Shown: positions 1 to 6,915, counted from the first letter of the stretch. The stretch: DNA of 34,994 nt from JABCPE02 sp963518845 (GCA_963518845.1 CAUQKV010000017.1:1-34994), one strand, 5' to 3'. Translations and numbers: made by a program. Notes: a model not told the origin generated them from the letters alone.

Positions 1-40
1 AATCTCAGCAAGGCGACCTCTCGGAGGTGGAGATTTTTAT
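1..40 (+). terminator. Hairpin followed by T-run at window edge
   Basis: Bases 16-20 (ACCTC) pair with 24-28 (GAGGT), and the outer AATCTC (1-6) pairs with GAGATT (30-35), followed by TTTTAT. This looks like the 3' end of a transcript that starts left of the window. The gene or RNA it belongs to is not visible. Bases 41-136 hold nothing I can identify. Confidence 0.45.
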
Positions 41-136
41 AGGTGTAAAAGATTCTGATATATAAAAAGAAATAAACCTAAATTTTTAAGAAGAATTTGA
101 AATAATTTAATAAAGAAATATTAGTATATAACTCCA

Positions 137-170
137 TTCCCTTTACTTTGGTAAGGGGAATTTTGTTTTT
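137..170 (+). terminator. Rho-independent terminator
   Basis: A 10-bp stem (137-146 with 151-160, one G-U pair) with loop TTTG is followed by TTTTGTTTTT. It would end transcription from upstream, before the araC-like gene. A nearly identical hairpin sits at 3475-3498. Confidence 0.75.
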
Positions 171-206
171 AGCAAGATAGGAAAAGTTTTCTGATAAAAA
201 CGGCTG

Positions 207-214
207 TATCTTTG
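207..214 (+). promoter_or_regulatory. Bacteroidota -7 element of the AraC-family gene
   Basis: TATCTTTG matches TAnnTTTG exactly and lies 26 bases before the ATG at 241. No convincing -33 TTG is seen at the usual distance. Confidence 0.6.
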
Positions 215-240
215 TCTTAGAAATTCAATGAACGACAGAT

Positions 241-1092
241 ATGAAAAAGAACACCCGAAATGATTATGTCCAGCGTATTAATAGAGTGGCGGAATACATC
301 AATAACCATCTGGACGAGGCGATAGATGTACGAAAATTAGCAGAAATAGCTCATTTGTCTGATTTTCATTTTTGCAGGATTTTCAAAGCGATTAAAGACG
401 AGTCGCCCATCGCTTTCATTGCTCGTTTGCGCATAGAAACAGCAGCACAGCTCCTACGCTACTCTTCTCTTTTGGTGGAGGAAATAGCCTTTAATGTAGG
501 ATACGAATCTCCTGCCTCTCTTTCCAAAGCCTTTAAAAATCAATACGGTATCACACCTACTGAATACAGAACTGATAAAGATATTTACATTATGAAAAAA
601 GAAATCATCAATCCAGATTTAGCCCTAAAAGCTCCAAAAATAGTAGAACTTGAACCAAAAAATCTTATTTATGTCTCTCTTAAAGGAGCGTATGGCAGTC
701 TCAACTATGAATGGGCTTATCAACAACTGTGGGCGGTTATAAAGGAACAAAAACTCTTCACGAAAGGTATAGAATCTATATGCATCTCTCATGATGACCC
801 AAAAATAACCGAAGCAGACCTACAGCGCACTGATGTTTGCCTTGCCGTTCACAAACCCGCACAGCCCTCAGGAGAAGTTAGCTGTAAACAGCTTGCAGGA
901 GGCAAGTATGCAGTTTTCTTTTATCAAGGAAGTTATAGTAATCTTGGCGCTGTATGTGATGAAGCGATGCGCTGGGTGGTCAATAGCGAGTATGAACTCC
1001 GCGATGAACCAATATTTGAGAAATACCTGAACGACCGCCATCGAACTCCTGAAGAAAAACTAAAAACCGAAGTCTATATTCCTCTAAAATAA
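241..1092 (+). CDS. AraC-family regulator with GyrI-like effector domain
   Basis: A 283-residue transcriptional regulator. Residues about 10-110 form the double helix-turn-helix AraC DNA-binding domain: a LAEIAHLSDFHFCRIFK first helix-turn-helix, then an IAFNVGYESPASLSKAFK second one and the GITPTEYR ending typical of the family. Residues about 125-283 look like a GyrI/BacR-type effector-binding domain, as in Rob and BmrR, which bind hydrophobic or cationic small molecules. Having the DNA-binding domain first is the usual order for this subgroup. The ATG at 241 sits just after a good -7 element. A membrane protein starts 8 bases after the stop and is probably co-transcribed, so it is a natural regulatory target. 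The ligand cannot be told from sequence. Confidence 0.88.
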   Translation: MKKNTRNDYVQRINRVAEYINNHLDEAIDVRKLAEIAHLSDFHFCRIFKAIKDESPIAFIARLRIETAAQLLRYSSLLVEEIAFNVGYESPASLSKAFKNQYGITPTEYRTDKDIYIMKKEIINPDLALKAPKIVELEPKNLIYVSLKGAYGSLNYEWAYQQLWAVIKEQKLFTKGIESICISHDDPKITEADLQRTDVCLAVHKPAQPSGEVSCKQLAGGKYAVFFYQGSYSNLGAVCDEAMRWVVNSEYELRDEPIFEKYLNDRHRTPEEKLKTEVYIPLK

Positions 1093-1100
1093 CCAATCTT

Positions 1101-1583
1101 ATGGAAATTACAAGAACAGAAAAAACAGTGGGGATAGTTTTGGCGTTCATTTTATTGCTACTCACTCTTTCGGGGAGCTATTATTTCTTCTTTATGCTGA
1201 AAGTAAATTTTGTGCAGTGGCTTGTTTATAACGCATGCTCTCCAAGCAGTTTAGTTTATCTGCTTTGTTTTATGATTTTTTTAGCAAAAAGGAAAATTTC
1301 TTATCTTCCTTTTGCATTTCTTCCTATGTATTATTTTGGAACGATGGGGCTTTTTACTTTTACATGGAGCGGAGCCAATGTTTTTGCACAGCTTTCGCAT
1401 ATTACGATGACTCTCAATTTGCTTTGGGCAGGGTATATGCTCCATCGGGTAGGAAATCATAAAGCAACTGCATGGGGTTTGTTGTGGAGTATTTTATTCT
1501 TTGTTCCTTATATTGCTTTTGTGATGTATTATTCGCGAACGCATGCTGAAGAAATCAATAATTTATTACAAATGACACCTTAA
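1101..1583 (+). CDS. Small multi-pass membrane protein of unknown function
   Basis: A 160-residue protein with about five hydrophobic segments (roughly 10-33, 38-60, 65-85, 92-112 and 122-143), a short charged N-terminus and a polar tail. I do not recognise the family. No catalytic motif is visible. It starts 8 bases after the AraC-type gene with no promoter or terminator between, so the two are probably one operon. A role in transport or stress resistance under that regulator is possible but is only an inference. Confidence 0.7.
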   Translation: MEITRTEKTVGIVLAFILLLLTLSGSYYFFFMLKVNFVQWLVYNACSPSSLVYLLCFMIFLAKRKISYLPFAFLPMYYFGTMGLFTFTWSGANVFAQLSHITMTLNLLWAGYMLHRVGNHKATAWGLLWSILFFVPYIAFVMYYSRTHAEEINNLLQMTP

Positions 1584-1663
1584 AATATAAATTAGACCTA
1601 TATTATAAAGGTAAAAAATAGGGAGGGAAAATTGTTTTTAATGAAAAATTGTTGAATTTTTAT

Positions 1664-1671
1664 TACATTTG
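1664..1671 (+). promoter_or_regulatory. -7 element upstream of first Crp/Fnr-type gene
   Basis: TACATTTG is an exact TAnnTTTG match. The expected start of transcription is near 1678, at the left arm of the inverted repeat at 1679-1707 and about 135 bases before the coding start. Confidence 0.5.
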
Positions 1672-1678
1672 AAATCAC

Positions 1679-1707
1679 ATGTTATAATCTACAATGGATT
1701 ATAACAT
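1679..1707 (+). promoter_or_regulatory. 11-bp perfect inverted repeat, operator or leader hairpin
   Basis: ATGTTATAATC (1679-1689) and GATTATAACAT (1697-1707) are perfect reverse complements separated by seven bases. The repeat begins where a transcript from the TACATTTG element would start. It could be a protein-binding operator, or in RNA a 5' hairpin. A dimeric regulator such as one of the nearby Crp/Fnr or AraC proteins is a plausible partner, without direct evidence. Confidence 0.5.
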
Positions 1708-1728
1708 TTTTAAATTATTTGATATCCG

Positions 1729-1755
1729 AAAAACTTTGGTTTTTAAAGTTTTTTT
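1729..1755 (+). terminator. Terminator-like hairpin in the leader of the Crp/Fnr-type gene
   Basis: AAAAACTTT (1729-1737) pairs with AAAGTTTTT (1745-1753) and ends in a T-run. It is AT-rich and so weak. It lies between the promoter at 1664 and the gene at 1814, so it could act as an attenuator or end a short RNA of about 78 nt. Confidence 0.4.
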
Positions 1756-1813
1756 AACGGAATATCAGCGAAGAAAGAGTTTAATTCAAATAAAAATTTG
1801 ACAGCAAAAAATC

Positions 1814-2341
1814 ATGGAAATTTCCTCTGAAATACTTGAAACCTATTTTACTGAAGTGCATTTTAAGAAAGATGAATTTCTTACCGAGATAGGAAGTGTT
1901 GAAAAATGGCTCTACTACATAGACGAGGGAATTATTCGCTTTTTTTATTATAATCCCACCACACAGAAAGAGACCACTGTAGACATATGCTCTACAGGCG
2001 ATTTTTGTATGTCTTATGCTTCGTTTGTTAAACAAGAGCCATCTCTGCTCTCCATGCAGGCGATAAAAAAAGTAAAGGCGTATAGAATAGGAAGGGATTC
2101 GCTGGAAAAACTTATCGAAAACCCTGAATTTCTCCAGATAAAAACCCAAATACTAGAAAACCTACTTTTGGAAAAAATGCATCGTGAAGCGCAATTTCTT
2201 ACGCAATCACCAGAGGAAATATACAGGCAGCTGCTGGAAAAAGACCCAAAACTCATTCAGAATGTTCCGCTGAAATATATAGCCTCCTACATTGGTGTGA
2301 CTCCACAAGCATTGAGCCGTATCCGCAAGCGTATTTTTTAA
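1814..2341 (+). CDS. Crp/Fnr-family transcriptional regulator (first copy)
   Basis: A 175-residue regulator. Residues about 10-120 fit a cyclic-nucleotide-binding-like beta-roll, and the last 30 residues form a helix-turn-helix (PLKYIASYIGVTPQALSRIR). The arginine and glutamate signature of a true cAMP-binding pocket is not apparent, which is common in flavobacterial members whose ligand is unknown. It is slightly short for the family (usually about 190). The start ATG at 1814 is preceded by a long leader carrying an inverted repeat and a terminator-like hairpin. The exported nitroreductase follows 59 bases later with its own promoter. Confidence 0.85.
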   Translation: MEISSEILETYFTEVHFKKDEFLTEIGSVEKWLYYIDEGIIRFFYYNPTTQKETTVDICSTGDFCMSYASFVKQEPSLLSMQAIKKVKAYRIGRDSLEKLIENPEFLQIKTQILENLLLEKMHREAQFLTQSPEEIYRQLLEKDPKLIQNVPLKYIASYIGVTPQALSRIRKRIF

Positions 2342-2373
2342 CTCAGGTTCATTTTTAATTCATATTTCTATCG

Positions 2374-2381
2374 TTACTTTG
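2374..2381 (+). promoter_or_regulatory. -7 element of the exported nitroreductase gene
   Basis: TTACTTTG differs from TAnnTTTG at one position. It lies 20 bases before the ATG at 2401, and it overlaps an upstream in-frame GTG, which argues against that GTG as the start. Confidence 0.45.
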
Positions 2382-2400
2382 TGTGTATAAAGCAATAGAC

Positions 2401-3429
2401 ATGAAAATGAAATTAAAAATATTAGTCATGAGTTTATTAATGTTTTCAGGGCTAAAAGTAAATGCCCAAAATGATGATTTCATCCAGTTAGTTACCGCAG
2501 CCACACAAGCGCCCTCTGGGCATAATTCTCAGCCGTGGCTCTTTGAAATAGGAACAAATGAGATTACGATTTTACCCAATTTCAGCAGGGAACTTCCTGC
2601 CGTAGACCCTAGCTATCGTGAGTTTTTCATGAGTTTGGGCTGTGCGTTGGAGAATTTGTGTATAAAAGCAAGCAACCTTGGTTATGCTACTCAAGTGAAT
2701 ATCAGCCAAGATGGTATTATCAAAGTAGGATTACAGAAATCAGAGGCTGTTAGAGCAGATTTGCTTTCCGAATATATTACCAAACGCCAGACTAATCGCT
2801 CTGTTTATGATGGGAAGCCAATTCCCGAAGCTGTGCTGAAAAACTTGTTGAAAGATTTTAATTCTGATAAAGTCAGTATTCAGATTTTTGATAAAAATAC
2901 AGAAGCATTCGGACAGCTGACAGATGCTGTGATGCAGGGAAATACTATACAAATGAACGACCCAGCATTCAAATCCGAATTGCTCTCGTGGATACGCTTT
3001 AACAAGAAACATTCTGAAAGCACTAATGATGGGATTAGCTATGCTGCTTTGGGAGCGCCCAATCTTCCGCGATGGATTACAGAACCGATCGTGAAAATGA
3101 GCCTTAAAGGTAAAAAGCAAAATAAAACCGACCTAAATAAAATCAATTCTTCTTCCAATATCGTGCTTATCACCAGCGCGGCGGATGATATACACGCATG
3201 GATAGATGCAGGGCGTACGCTCCAGCGTTTTCTGCTCTCGCTTACGAAGGAAAATATTGCGCATGCCTATATCAACCAGCCTTGCGAAGTTCCTGAGGTT
3301 AGAAATCAGCTCCGCGAAAAGATAGCTGTTAATCATCAATTTCCGCAGATTCTGCTTCGTATAGGATACGCCAAGCCACTGCCTTATTCCAAGCGAAAAC
3401 CCATACAAGAGGTTATAAAGAATAAATAA
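2401..3429 (+). CDS. Acg-like nitroreductase-family flavoprotein with signal peptide
   Basis: About 342 residues. The N-terminus MKMKLKILVMSLLMFSGL followed by KVNAQ reads as a Sec signal peptide cleaved after Ala. The mature part begins with an APSGHNSQPW motif, later has RQTNRSVYDGKP and ends with PQILLRIGYA, the pattern of the Acg/nitroreductase-like FMN-binding family. Such proteins bind a flavin and may reduce nitro or quinone compounds, or act as flavin-sequestering proteins; the substrate is not known. I chose the ATG at 2401 because an in-frame GTG at 2383 would fall inside the promoter. The gene follows a Crp/Fnr-type regulator and is closed by the terminator at 3475. An exported member is unusual enough to note. 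Confidence 0.8.
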   Translation: MKMKLKILVMSLLMFSGLKVNAQNDDFIQLVTAATQAPSGHNSQPWLFEIGTNEITILPNFSRELPAVDPSYREFFMSLGCALENLCIKASNLGYATQVNISQDGIIKVGLQKSEAVRADLLSEYITKRQTNRSVYDGKPIPEAVLKNLLKDFNSDKVSIQIFDKNTEAFGQLTDAVMQGNTIQMNDPAFKSELLSWIRFNKKHSESTNDGISYAALGAPNLPRWITEPIVKMSLKGKKQNKTDLNKINSSSNIVLITSAADDIHAWIDAGRTLQRFLLSLTKENIAHAYINQPCEVPEVRNQLREKIAVNHQFPQILLRIGYAKPLPYSKRKPIQEVIKNK

Positions 3430-3474
3430 TTATTTAATAAAAATCTAAAATAGAAAAACTGTTTGTTCGCTTAG

Positions 3475-3506
3475 TTCCCTTTACTTCGGTAAGGGGAATT
3501 TTAGTT
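3475..3506 (+). terminator. Rho-independent terminator
   Basis: TTCCCTTTAC (3475-3484) pairs with GTAAGGGGAA (3489-3498) around a TTCG loop and is followed by TTTTAGTTTTT. It differs from the hairpin at 137-160 only in the loop. Confidence 0.8.
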
Positions 3507-3566
3507 TTTAAAGCTATGAGATTTTGTTTTTAATGAAAATCACCTGAAATTCTTATTAAAAAGCAT

Positions 3567-3574
3567 TATATTTG
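3567..3574 (+). promoter_or_regulatory. -7 element of the second Crp/Fnr-type gene
   Basis: TATATTTG is an exact TAnnTTTG match, 39 bases before the ATG at 3614. Confidence 0.6.
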
Positions 3575-3613
3575 TGTTTATCCGAGATGTATTAATAATA
3601 TTTCTGACTGAAA

Positions 3614-4210
3614 ATGCTAAACGAAACTTATATTGCCCCGCTTATAGAATATTTTAGTGCTATTGTTCCCTTAAATGCAGAAGAAAAGGTTTTGATTGTT
3701 GAAAGTTTTTCTTCTCGTTTTTACCGAAAAAAACAGTATGTGCTTCAAGAGAATGATGTCTGTCAACAGATGAATTTTGTGGTGTCTGGCTGTCTCCGTA
3801 TGTATAAGATAGATGAAAGAGGAACGGAGCATATTGTGCAGTTTGCTAGCGAAAACTACTGGCTTACGGATATTGCTAGCTTGTATAGTGAAACTCCTGC
3901 AGAGTTTAGTATAGATGCTATAGAAGATACTATGGTATTACAGATAAACCGAGCAAAACTTTATGATTTATATACTAAAGCTCCAAAGTTTAACCGCATT
4001 TTTCGTATACTGATAGAGCGTGCATATGTAATGCTACAGAAACGCCTTTTACAAAAAATCAGTGCATCTGCCCAGCAGAACTACTTGTACTTTACCAATA
4101 CCTATCCGCATCTTTTAAATAGGCTTCCTCAGACACAAATAGCCGCCTTCTTGGGCATTACTCCTGTATCTCTCAGTAATGTAAAATCTTCTCTACTTAA
4201 AACAAAATAA
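3614..4210 (+). CDS. Crp/Fnr-family transcriptional regulator (second copy)
   Basis: A 198-residue regulator with an N-terminal cyclic-nucleotide-binding-like fold (about 15-125, including the NDVCQQMNFVVSGCLRMYK strand region) and a C-terminal helix-turn-helix (LPQTQIAAFLGITPVSLSNVK). It is a typical Bacteroidota Crp-like regulator of unknown ligand and is only distantly similar to the one at 1814. The oxidoreductase at 4335 has its own strong promoter 124 bases downstream, so this regulator plausibly controls that gene. This is inferred from position only. Confidence 0.87.
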   Translation: MLNETYIAPLIEYFSAIVPLNAEEKVLIVESFSSRFYRKKQYVLQENDVCQQMNFVVSGCLRMYKIDERGTEHIVQFASENYWLTDIASLYSETPAEFSIDAIEDTMVLQINRAKLYDLYTKAPKFNRIFRILIERAYVMLQKRLLQKISASAQQNYLYFTNTYPHLLNRLPQTQIAAFLGITPVSLSNVKSSLLKTK

Positions 4211-4277
4211 AACAGCAGTAGATTAGTCTATACAAATAGGCTTAAAGTATTTTAATAGTATTTCTTAAAATACTTTA

Positions 4278-4308
4278 TTTGCTGCCCTTCCAATGCGCTC
4301 TATCTTTG
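4278..4308 (+). promoter_or_regulatory. Full Bacteroidota promoter of the NADP oxidoreductase gene
   Basis: TTTG (4278-4281), 19 bases, then TATCTTTG (4301-4308). Both elements and the spacing match the phylum consensus. It is one of the two best promoters in the window. Confidence 0.75.
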
Positions 4309-4334
4309 CAATAGAAATTTAAAATTATAAAGAT

Positions 4335-4976
4335 ATGGAAACAAAAAAGATTGCCATTATTGGCTTAGGAAACATTGGTAAAGCAGTAGCAGGGAATTTA
4401 AACAGAGGAGGGCGTTCGTTCATAGTGGCGGGGCGTGACACTTGGAAAGTAGAAGAAACAGCAAAAGAATGGAAAGGCGCACAGGTAAAAAGCATTGCAG
4501 AAGCAGTGAAAGAAGCAGACATTATTATTCCAGCGATTTGGTTTAATACAGTAGGAGAGTTCATTACAGAGTATTATGGTGCTTTGCAGGGGAAAATCAT
4601 AGTAGATGTATCTAATCCGATAGCTCCTGATGAAAACGGAGGCTTCAAAAAAATCATAGATGCACAGGCGTCAGCAGGAGAAATTAATTCTGAAAAACTT
4701 CCCAAAGGAGCTTATTTAGTAAAAGCATTGGGAACATTGGGAGCAGAGTCTCTGAGCAGTGAAGCCTTTGCTAATCCGCGCAAAGTGCTATTCTATGCAA
4801 CTGATGAACAAAGCATTAATCCTGAAGTAGAGCAATTGATTAAAGACGCAGGCTTCGAGCCGCTTCGTGTAGGTGGAATAGACCAATCCATTCGTATAGA
4901 AGTTTTCGGTGACCTGCACGAGTTTGGCGGCATTGGTAAGACTGTAACTTTGGACGAGGCAAAAACTAAAATTTAA
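4335..4976 (+). CDS. NADP-binding oxidoreductase, F420/NADP-reductase-like fold
   Basis: A 213-residue protein with a Rossmann fold at the N-terminus: the GLGNIG glycine motif at residues 10-15, then a VAGR segment that suggests recognition of the NADP phosphate. Residues 90-110 contain VDVSNPIAPDE, a pattern found in F420-dependent NADP reductases and related 'NAD(P)-binding' proteins. Flavobacteria are not known to make F420, so the natural partner is probably another flavin or an organic substrate. It follows a Crp/Fnr-type regulator and is a single-gene unit between the 4278 promoter and the terminator at 5000. Confidence 0.85.
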   Translation: METKKIAIIGLGNIGKAVAGNLNRGGRSFIVAGRDTWKVEETAKEWKGAQVKSIAEAVKEADIIIPAIWFNTVGEFITEYYGALQGKIIVDVSNPIAPDENGGFKKIIDAQASAGEINSEKLPKGAYLVKALGTLGAESLSSEAFANPRKVLFYATDEQSINPEVEQLIKDAGFEPLRVGGIDQSIRIEVFGDLHEFGGIGKTVTLDEAKTKI

Positions 4977-4999
4977 TAAGCAAAGTAAATAAAAAAACT

Positions 5000-5050
5000 A
5001 AAAGCTTTCCTTGTATATTATTATAATATATAGGGGAAGCTTTTGTATTT
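5000..5050 (+). terminator. Rho-independent terminator with long AT-rich loop
   Basis: AAAAGCTTTCC (5000-5010) pairs with GGGAAGCTTTT (5034-5044), one G-U, around a 23-base AT-rich loop. A short T-rich tail follows. It closes the oxidoreductase gene. Confidence 0.65.
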
Positions 5051-5051
5051 T

Positions 5052-5264
5052 ATGGTAGATAGTCCAAATTTAATTGGAAAACTATCATCTACTGCAGTAG
5101 ATTATGAAAATTTAATTGGAAAACTATTATCTACTGCGGTAGATTATGCAAATTTAATTAGAAATCTATAATCTACTGCGGTAGATTATATAAATTCAGT
5201 TGGAAAACTATCATCTACTGCGGTAGATTGTATTATTCCAAATGCGAATAAAAATTGTTTATAA
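5052..5264 (+). pseudogene. Possible small repeat ORF interrupted by one stop
   Basis: From ATG 5052 the repeat array reads 39 codons to a TAA at 5169-5171. If that codon were TCA or TTA, as in the other units, the frame would run to the TAA at 5262, giving about 70 residues made of a 14-residue repeat and a short tail (VDCIIPNANKNCL). No promoter of the local type is seen directly upstream. It may be a remnant of coding sequence, or a non-coding array that happens to be open because its period is a multiple of three. Confidence 0.3.
5055..5229. repeat. 42-bp tandem repeat array, four full units plus a stub
   Basis: Four units begin at 5055, 5097, 5139 and 5181, each exactly 42 bp, and a partial fifth starts at 5223. 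Each unit ends in ATCTACTGC and the next begins with GTAGAT, so every junction is a palindrome (for example ATCTACTGCGGTAGAT); the junction near 5181 extends to nine paired bases each side. The period is 14 codons. In one frame the units read VDYxNLIGKLxSTA, starting from an ATG at 5052. That frame is stopped by a TAA in unit 3 (5169-5171) and otherwise stays open to 5264. No spacer variation of the CRISPR type is present. Confidence 0.9.
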
Positions 5265-5280
5265 AATATTATCAAAAATT

Positions 5281-5312
5281 TTTGTTTTATTATAAAATGT
5301 TTAATACTTTTG
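5281..5312 (+). promoter_or_regulatory. Full Bacteroidota promoter of the DUF6261-like gene
   Basis: TTTG (5281-5284), 20 bases, then TACTTTTG (5305-5312), an exact consensus pair 35 bases before the ATG at 5348. The promoter is intact although the gene is interrupted. Confidence 0.7.
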
Positions 5313-5347
5313 AATAAAAATTAAATCATTTTATAAAATTGTTTATT

Positions 5348-6085
5348 ATGAAAAAAGTAAAATTGTCTTTTAACTTTACAAGATTATGGAACACAGAGTA
5401 TCCGCTGTTTATAGAGCGTATAGTAGAGATTGTTTCTAAAAACAATCCAGAACATTTGGGATTAAAAAAAGCCTACGACAGGCTGAATGCCCTCATTCCT
5501 GAATTAAAAAATTTACAAACTTATGCCAGAGCGAGTTCTATTACAGATTCTATCACTGCTGTGGATAAGAAATGAGATAATTTAATAGGAGGATTAACTA
5601 AAATAGTAGCAGGATACAAGTTGATAGACCTTCCGCACTATTCCGATTCAGCCAAAGCACTTCATTTGAGTTTGTCTAAATACAGCAAAGGATTTTCTAA
5701 AGAAAATTATACATCGCAGACGGAAAAAATCAAGCAGTTTTTAGAAGAAACCAATAAAAATGTAGAAGTTGCTAATGCGATTACAAATCTAAACCTATCA
5801 CACATCGTAACGGAACTAAAGAGCGCAAATGAAGAATTTGAAAGATTGTTCCGCTCTCGTACGGAAGAAATTTCATCAAGACCAAATGTAGATGTAAAAG
5901 CTCTCCGAGCAAAAATAGACGATGCTGCGAATAAGCTTTTTGCAGCTATAGAGTTCAGCATCACAGAATATGAGGACAGAGACTATACTCCGCTGGTTTC
6001 CCAGCTTACGGAACTGCTGAATTATCACAAGGCTCAGATAAAAGCCAGAGGAAAAAAGAAAGAAACCACCCCGAAAGAAAAATAA
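5348..6085 (+). pseudogene. DUF6261-like gene interrupted by an in-frame TGA
   Basis: From the ATG at 5348 one continuous reading frame runs to the TAA at 6083-6085, broken only by TGA at 5573-5575. The first part is 75 residues (MKKVKLSFNFTRLWNTEYP...), the second about 170. Together they have the length (about 245) and pattern of DUF6261, a family of unknown function common in Bacteroidota, helical and with a Lys-rich tail (KKKETTPKEK). At the break the sequence reads ITAVDKK-stop-DNLIGGL; family members usually have Arg-Asp there, so CGA or AGA to TGA is the simple explanation. TGA is a normal stop in this genome (the gene ending at 9046 uses it). A weak restart (TTG 5621) could give a C-terminal fragment. 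Confidence 0.72.
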
Positions 6086-6103
6086 AACCTATCAAAGTTT
6101 ATA

Positions 6104-6146
6104 ACAAATCCCTATCACAGATAGGGATTTGTTTGTTATTTCTTTT
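6104..6146. terminator. Bidirectional terminator between DUF6261-like gene and yajC
   Basis: A 13-bp stem, 6104-6116 with 6120-6132 (loop ACA), is followed by a T-rich tail on the plus strand. It sits between convergent genes and overlaps the yajC stop. Confidence 0.75.
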
Positions 6147-6426
6147 CTTCGCTATCCTCAGGAAAACGGCTGAGGGTAAGGTCTCTGGATATGGCTGCCA
6201 ATTCCATTTTCAGCTTACCAGAAAGTGTCTCGATGACTACGCCGTCTTCTGCAATGGAGAAGATACGCCCGTGGATACCAGAAGTCGTTACGACTCTTCT
6301 CCCAGGTTTCAGATTCTCCTGAAATTGTTTTTCTTTTTTCTGTTTCGTGAGCTGTGGTCTTATCATTAAGAAATAGAATGCGACCAAAATCAGCAGCATC
6401 AGTATGAACTGTTGTAAGTTTTCCAT
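6136..6426 (-). CDS. yajC: Preprotein translocase subunit YajC
   Basis: A 96-residue membrane protein with one N-terminal transmembrane helix (about residues 5-22) directly followed by the conserved IRPQ motif and a small basic, soluble domain (PGRRVVTTSGIHGRI). YajC associates with SecDF and the SecYEG translocon in the inner membrane. It is the last gene of the nusB-DUF1573-yajC run, 25 bases from its neighbour, an order seen in many flavobacteria. Confidence 0.95.
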   Translation of the reverse strand: MENLQQFILMLLILVAFYFLMIRPQLTKQKKEKQFQENLKPGRRVVTTSGIHGRIFSIAEDGVVIETLSGKLKMELAAISRDLTLSRFPEDSEEKK

Positions 6427-6451
6427 TTTATATTAAAGTTTTTCCAAGTGA

Positions 6452-6886
6452 TTATTGTACATTTGCCTTAAAACTCAGTGTAACAGGAGAGTTTTCTGCG
6501 TTCATGAATACTTGTGCGGTTTTTGTTACAGCTCCATTGAAATTTTTAGAGTCAAAGCTCAGTGTTACTTGTCCTTTTTCTCCTGGTGCGATGGCATCTT
6601 TGGTGTAATCAGGAGCGGTGCATCCACATGCAGGCTGCACTGAGTTGATGTATAGAGGCTTGTCGCCCGTATTGGTTACCTCGTAGACATGCTGTACCAC
6701 TTCGCCTTTTTTCATAGTTCCGAAATCGTGCTCTTCTTTAGCAAAACTTGCCTTCGTCATTGGTTCTGCAGGTTTATTTTCCTCCACAGGCTCTGGCATT
6801 GGGTCTGCTTTTTCGTTTTTTTGGCAAGATACTACTGCAAGGAGCATCATTAGCCCTATTCCTGAAAGTTTCAAAGTATTTTTCAT
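6452..6886 (-). CDS. DUF1573 lipoprotein
   Basis: A 144-residue predicted lipoprotein: signal sequence ending in a lipobox with Cys21 (LLAVVSC), a Pro/Glu-rich linker to about residue 45, then a DUF1573 domain, an Ig-like fold with the hallmark HDFGTMKKGE and the PACGCTAP cysteine pair. It probably sits on the periplasmic face of a membrane. The function is unknown. It lies between nusB and yajC, 29 bases after nusB, and is likely transcribed with both. Confidence 0.92.
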   Translation of the reverse strand: MKNTLKLSGIGLMMLLAVVSCQKNEKADPMPEPVEENKPAEPMTKASFAKEEHDFGTMKKGEVVQHVYEVTNTGDKPLYINSVQPACGCTAPDYTKDAIAPGEKGQVTLSFDSKNFNGAVTKTAQVFMNAENSPVTLSFKANVQ

Positions 6887-6915
6887 TTCTTTTTTGGTTA
6901 TTTTAAGGTTAAAAT

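Noticed and set aside
1..40. End of a known structured RNA (tmRNA, RNase P, SRP or rRNA)
   Set aside because: Only about 40 bases are visible and none of the conserved cores of these RNAs can be recognised; recorded only as a hairpin with T-run.
137..3498. Transposon or insertion sequence bounded by the two similar hairpins
   Set aside because: No transposase, no target duplication and no extended terminal similarity beyond the hairpin.
5055..5229. CRISPR array
   Set aside because: The units follow one another directly with no unique spacers, and no cas gene is in the window.
5573..5575. TGA as a selenocysteine or reassigned codon in the DUF6261-like gene
   Set aside because: TGA ends other genes here (for example at 9046), no SECIS-like stem was recognised after it, and the position is not a cysteine-like site in the family. 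A nonsense mutation or sequencing error is simpler.
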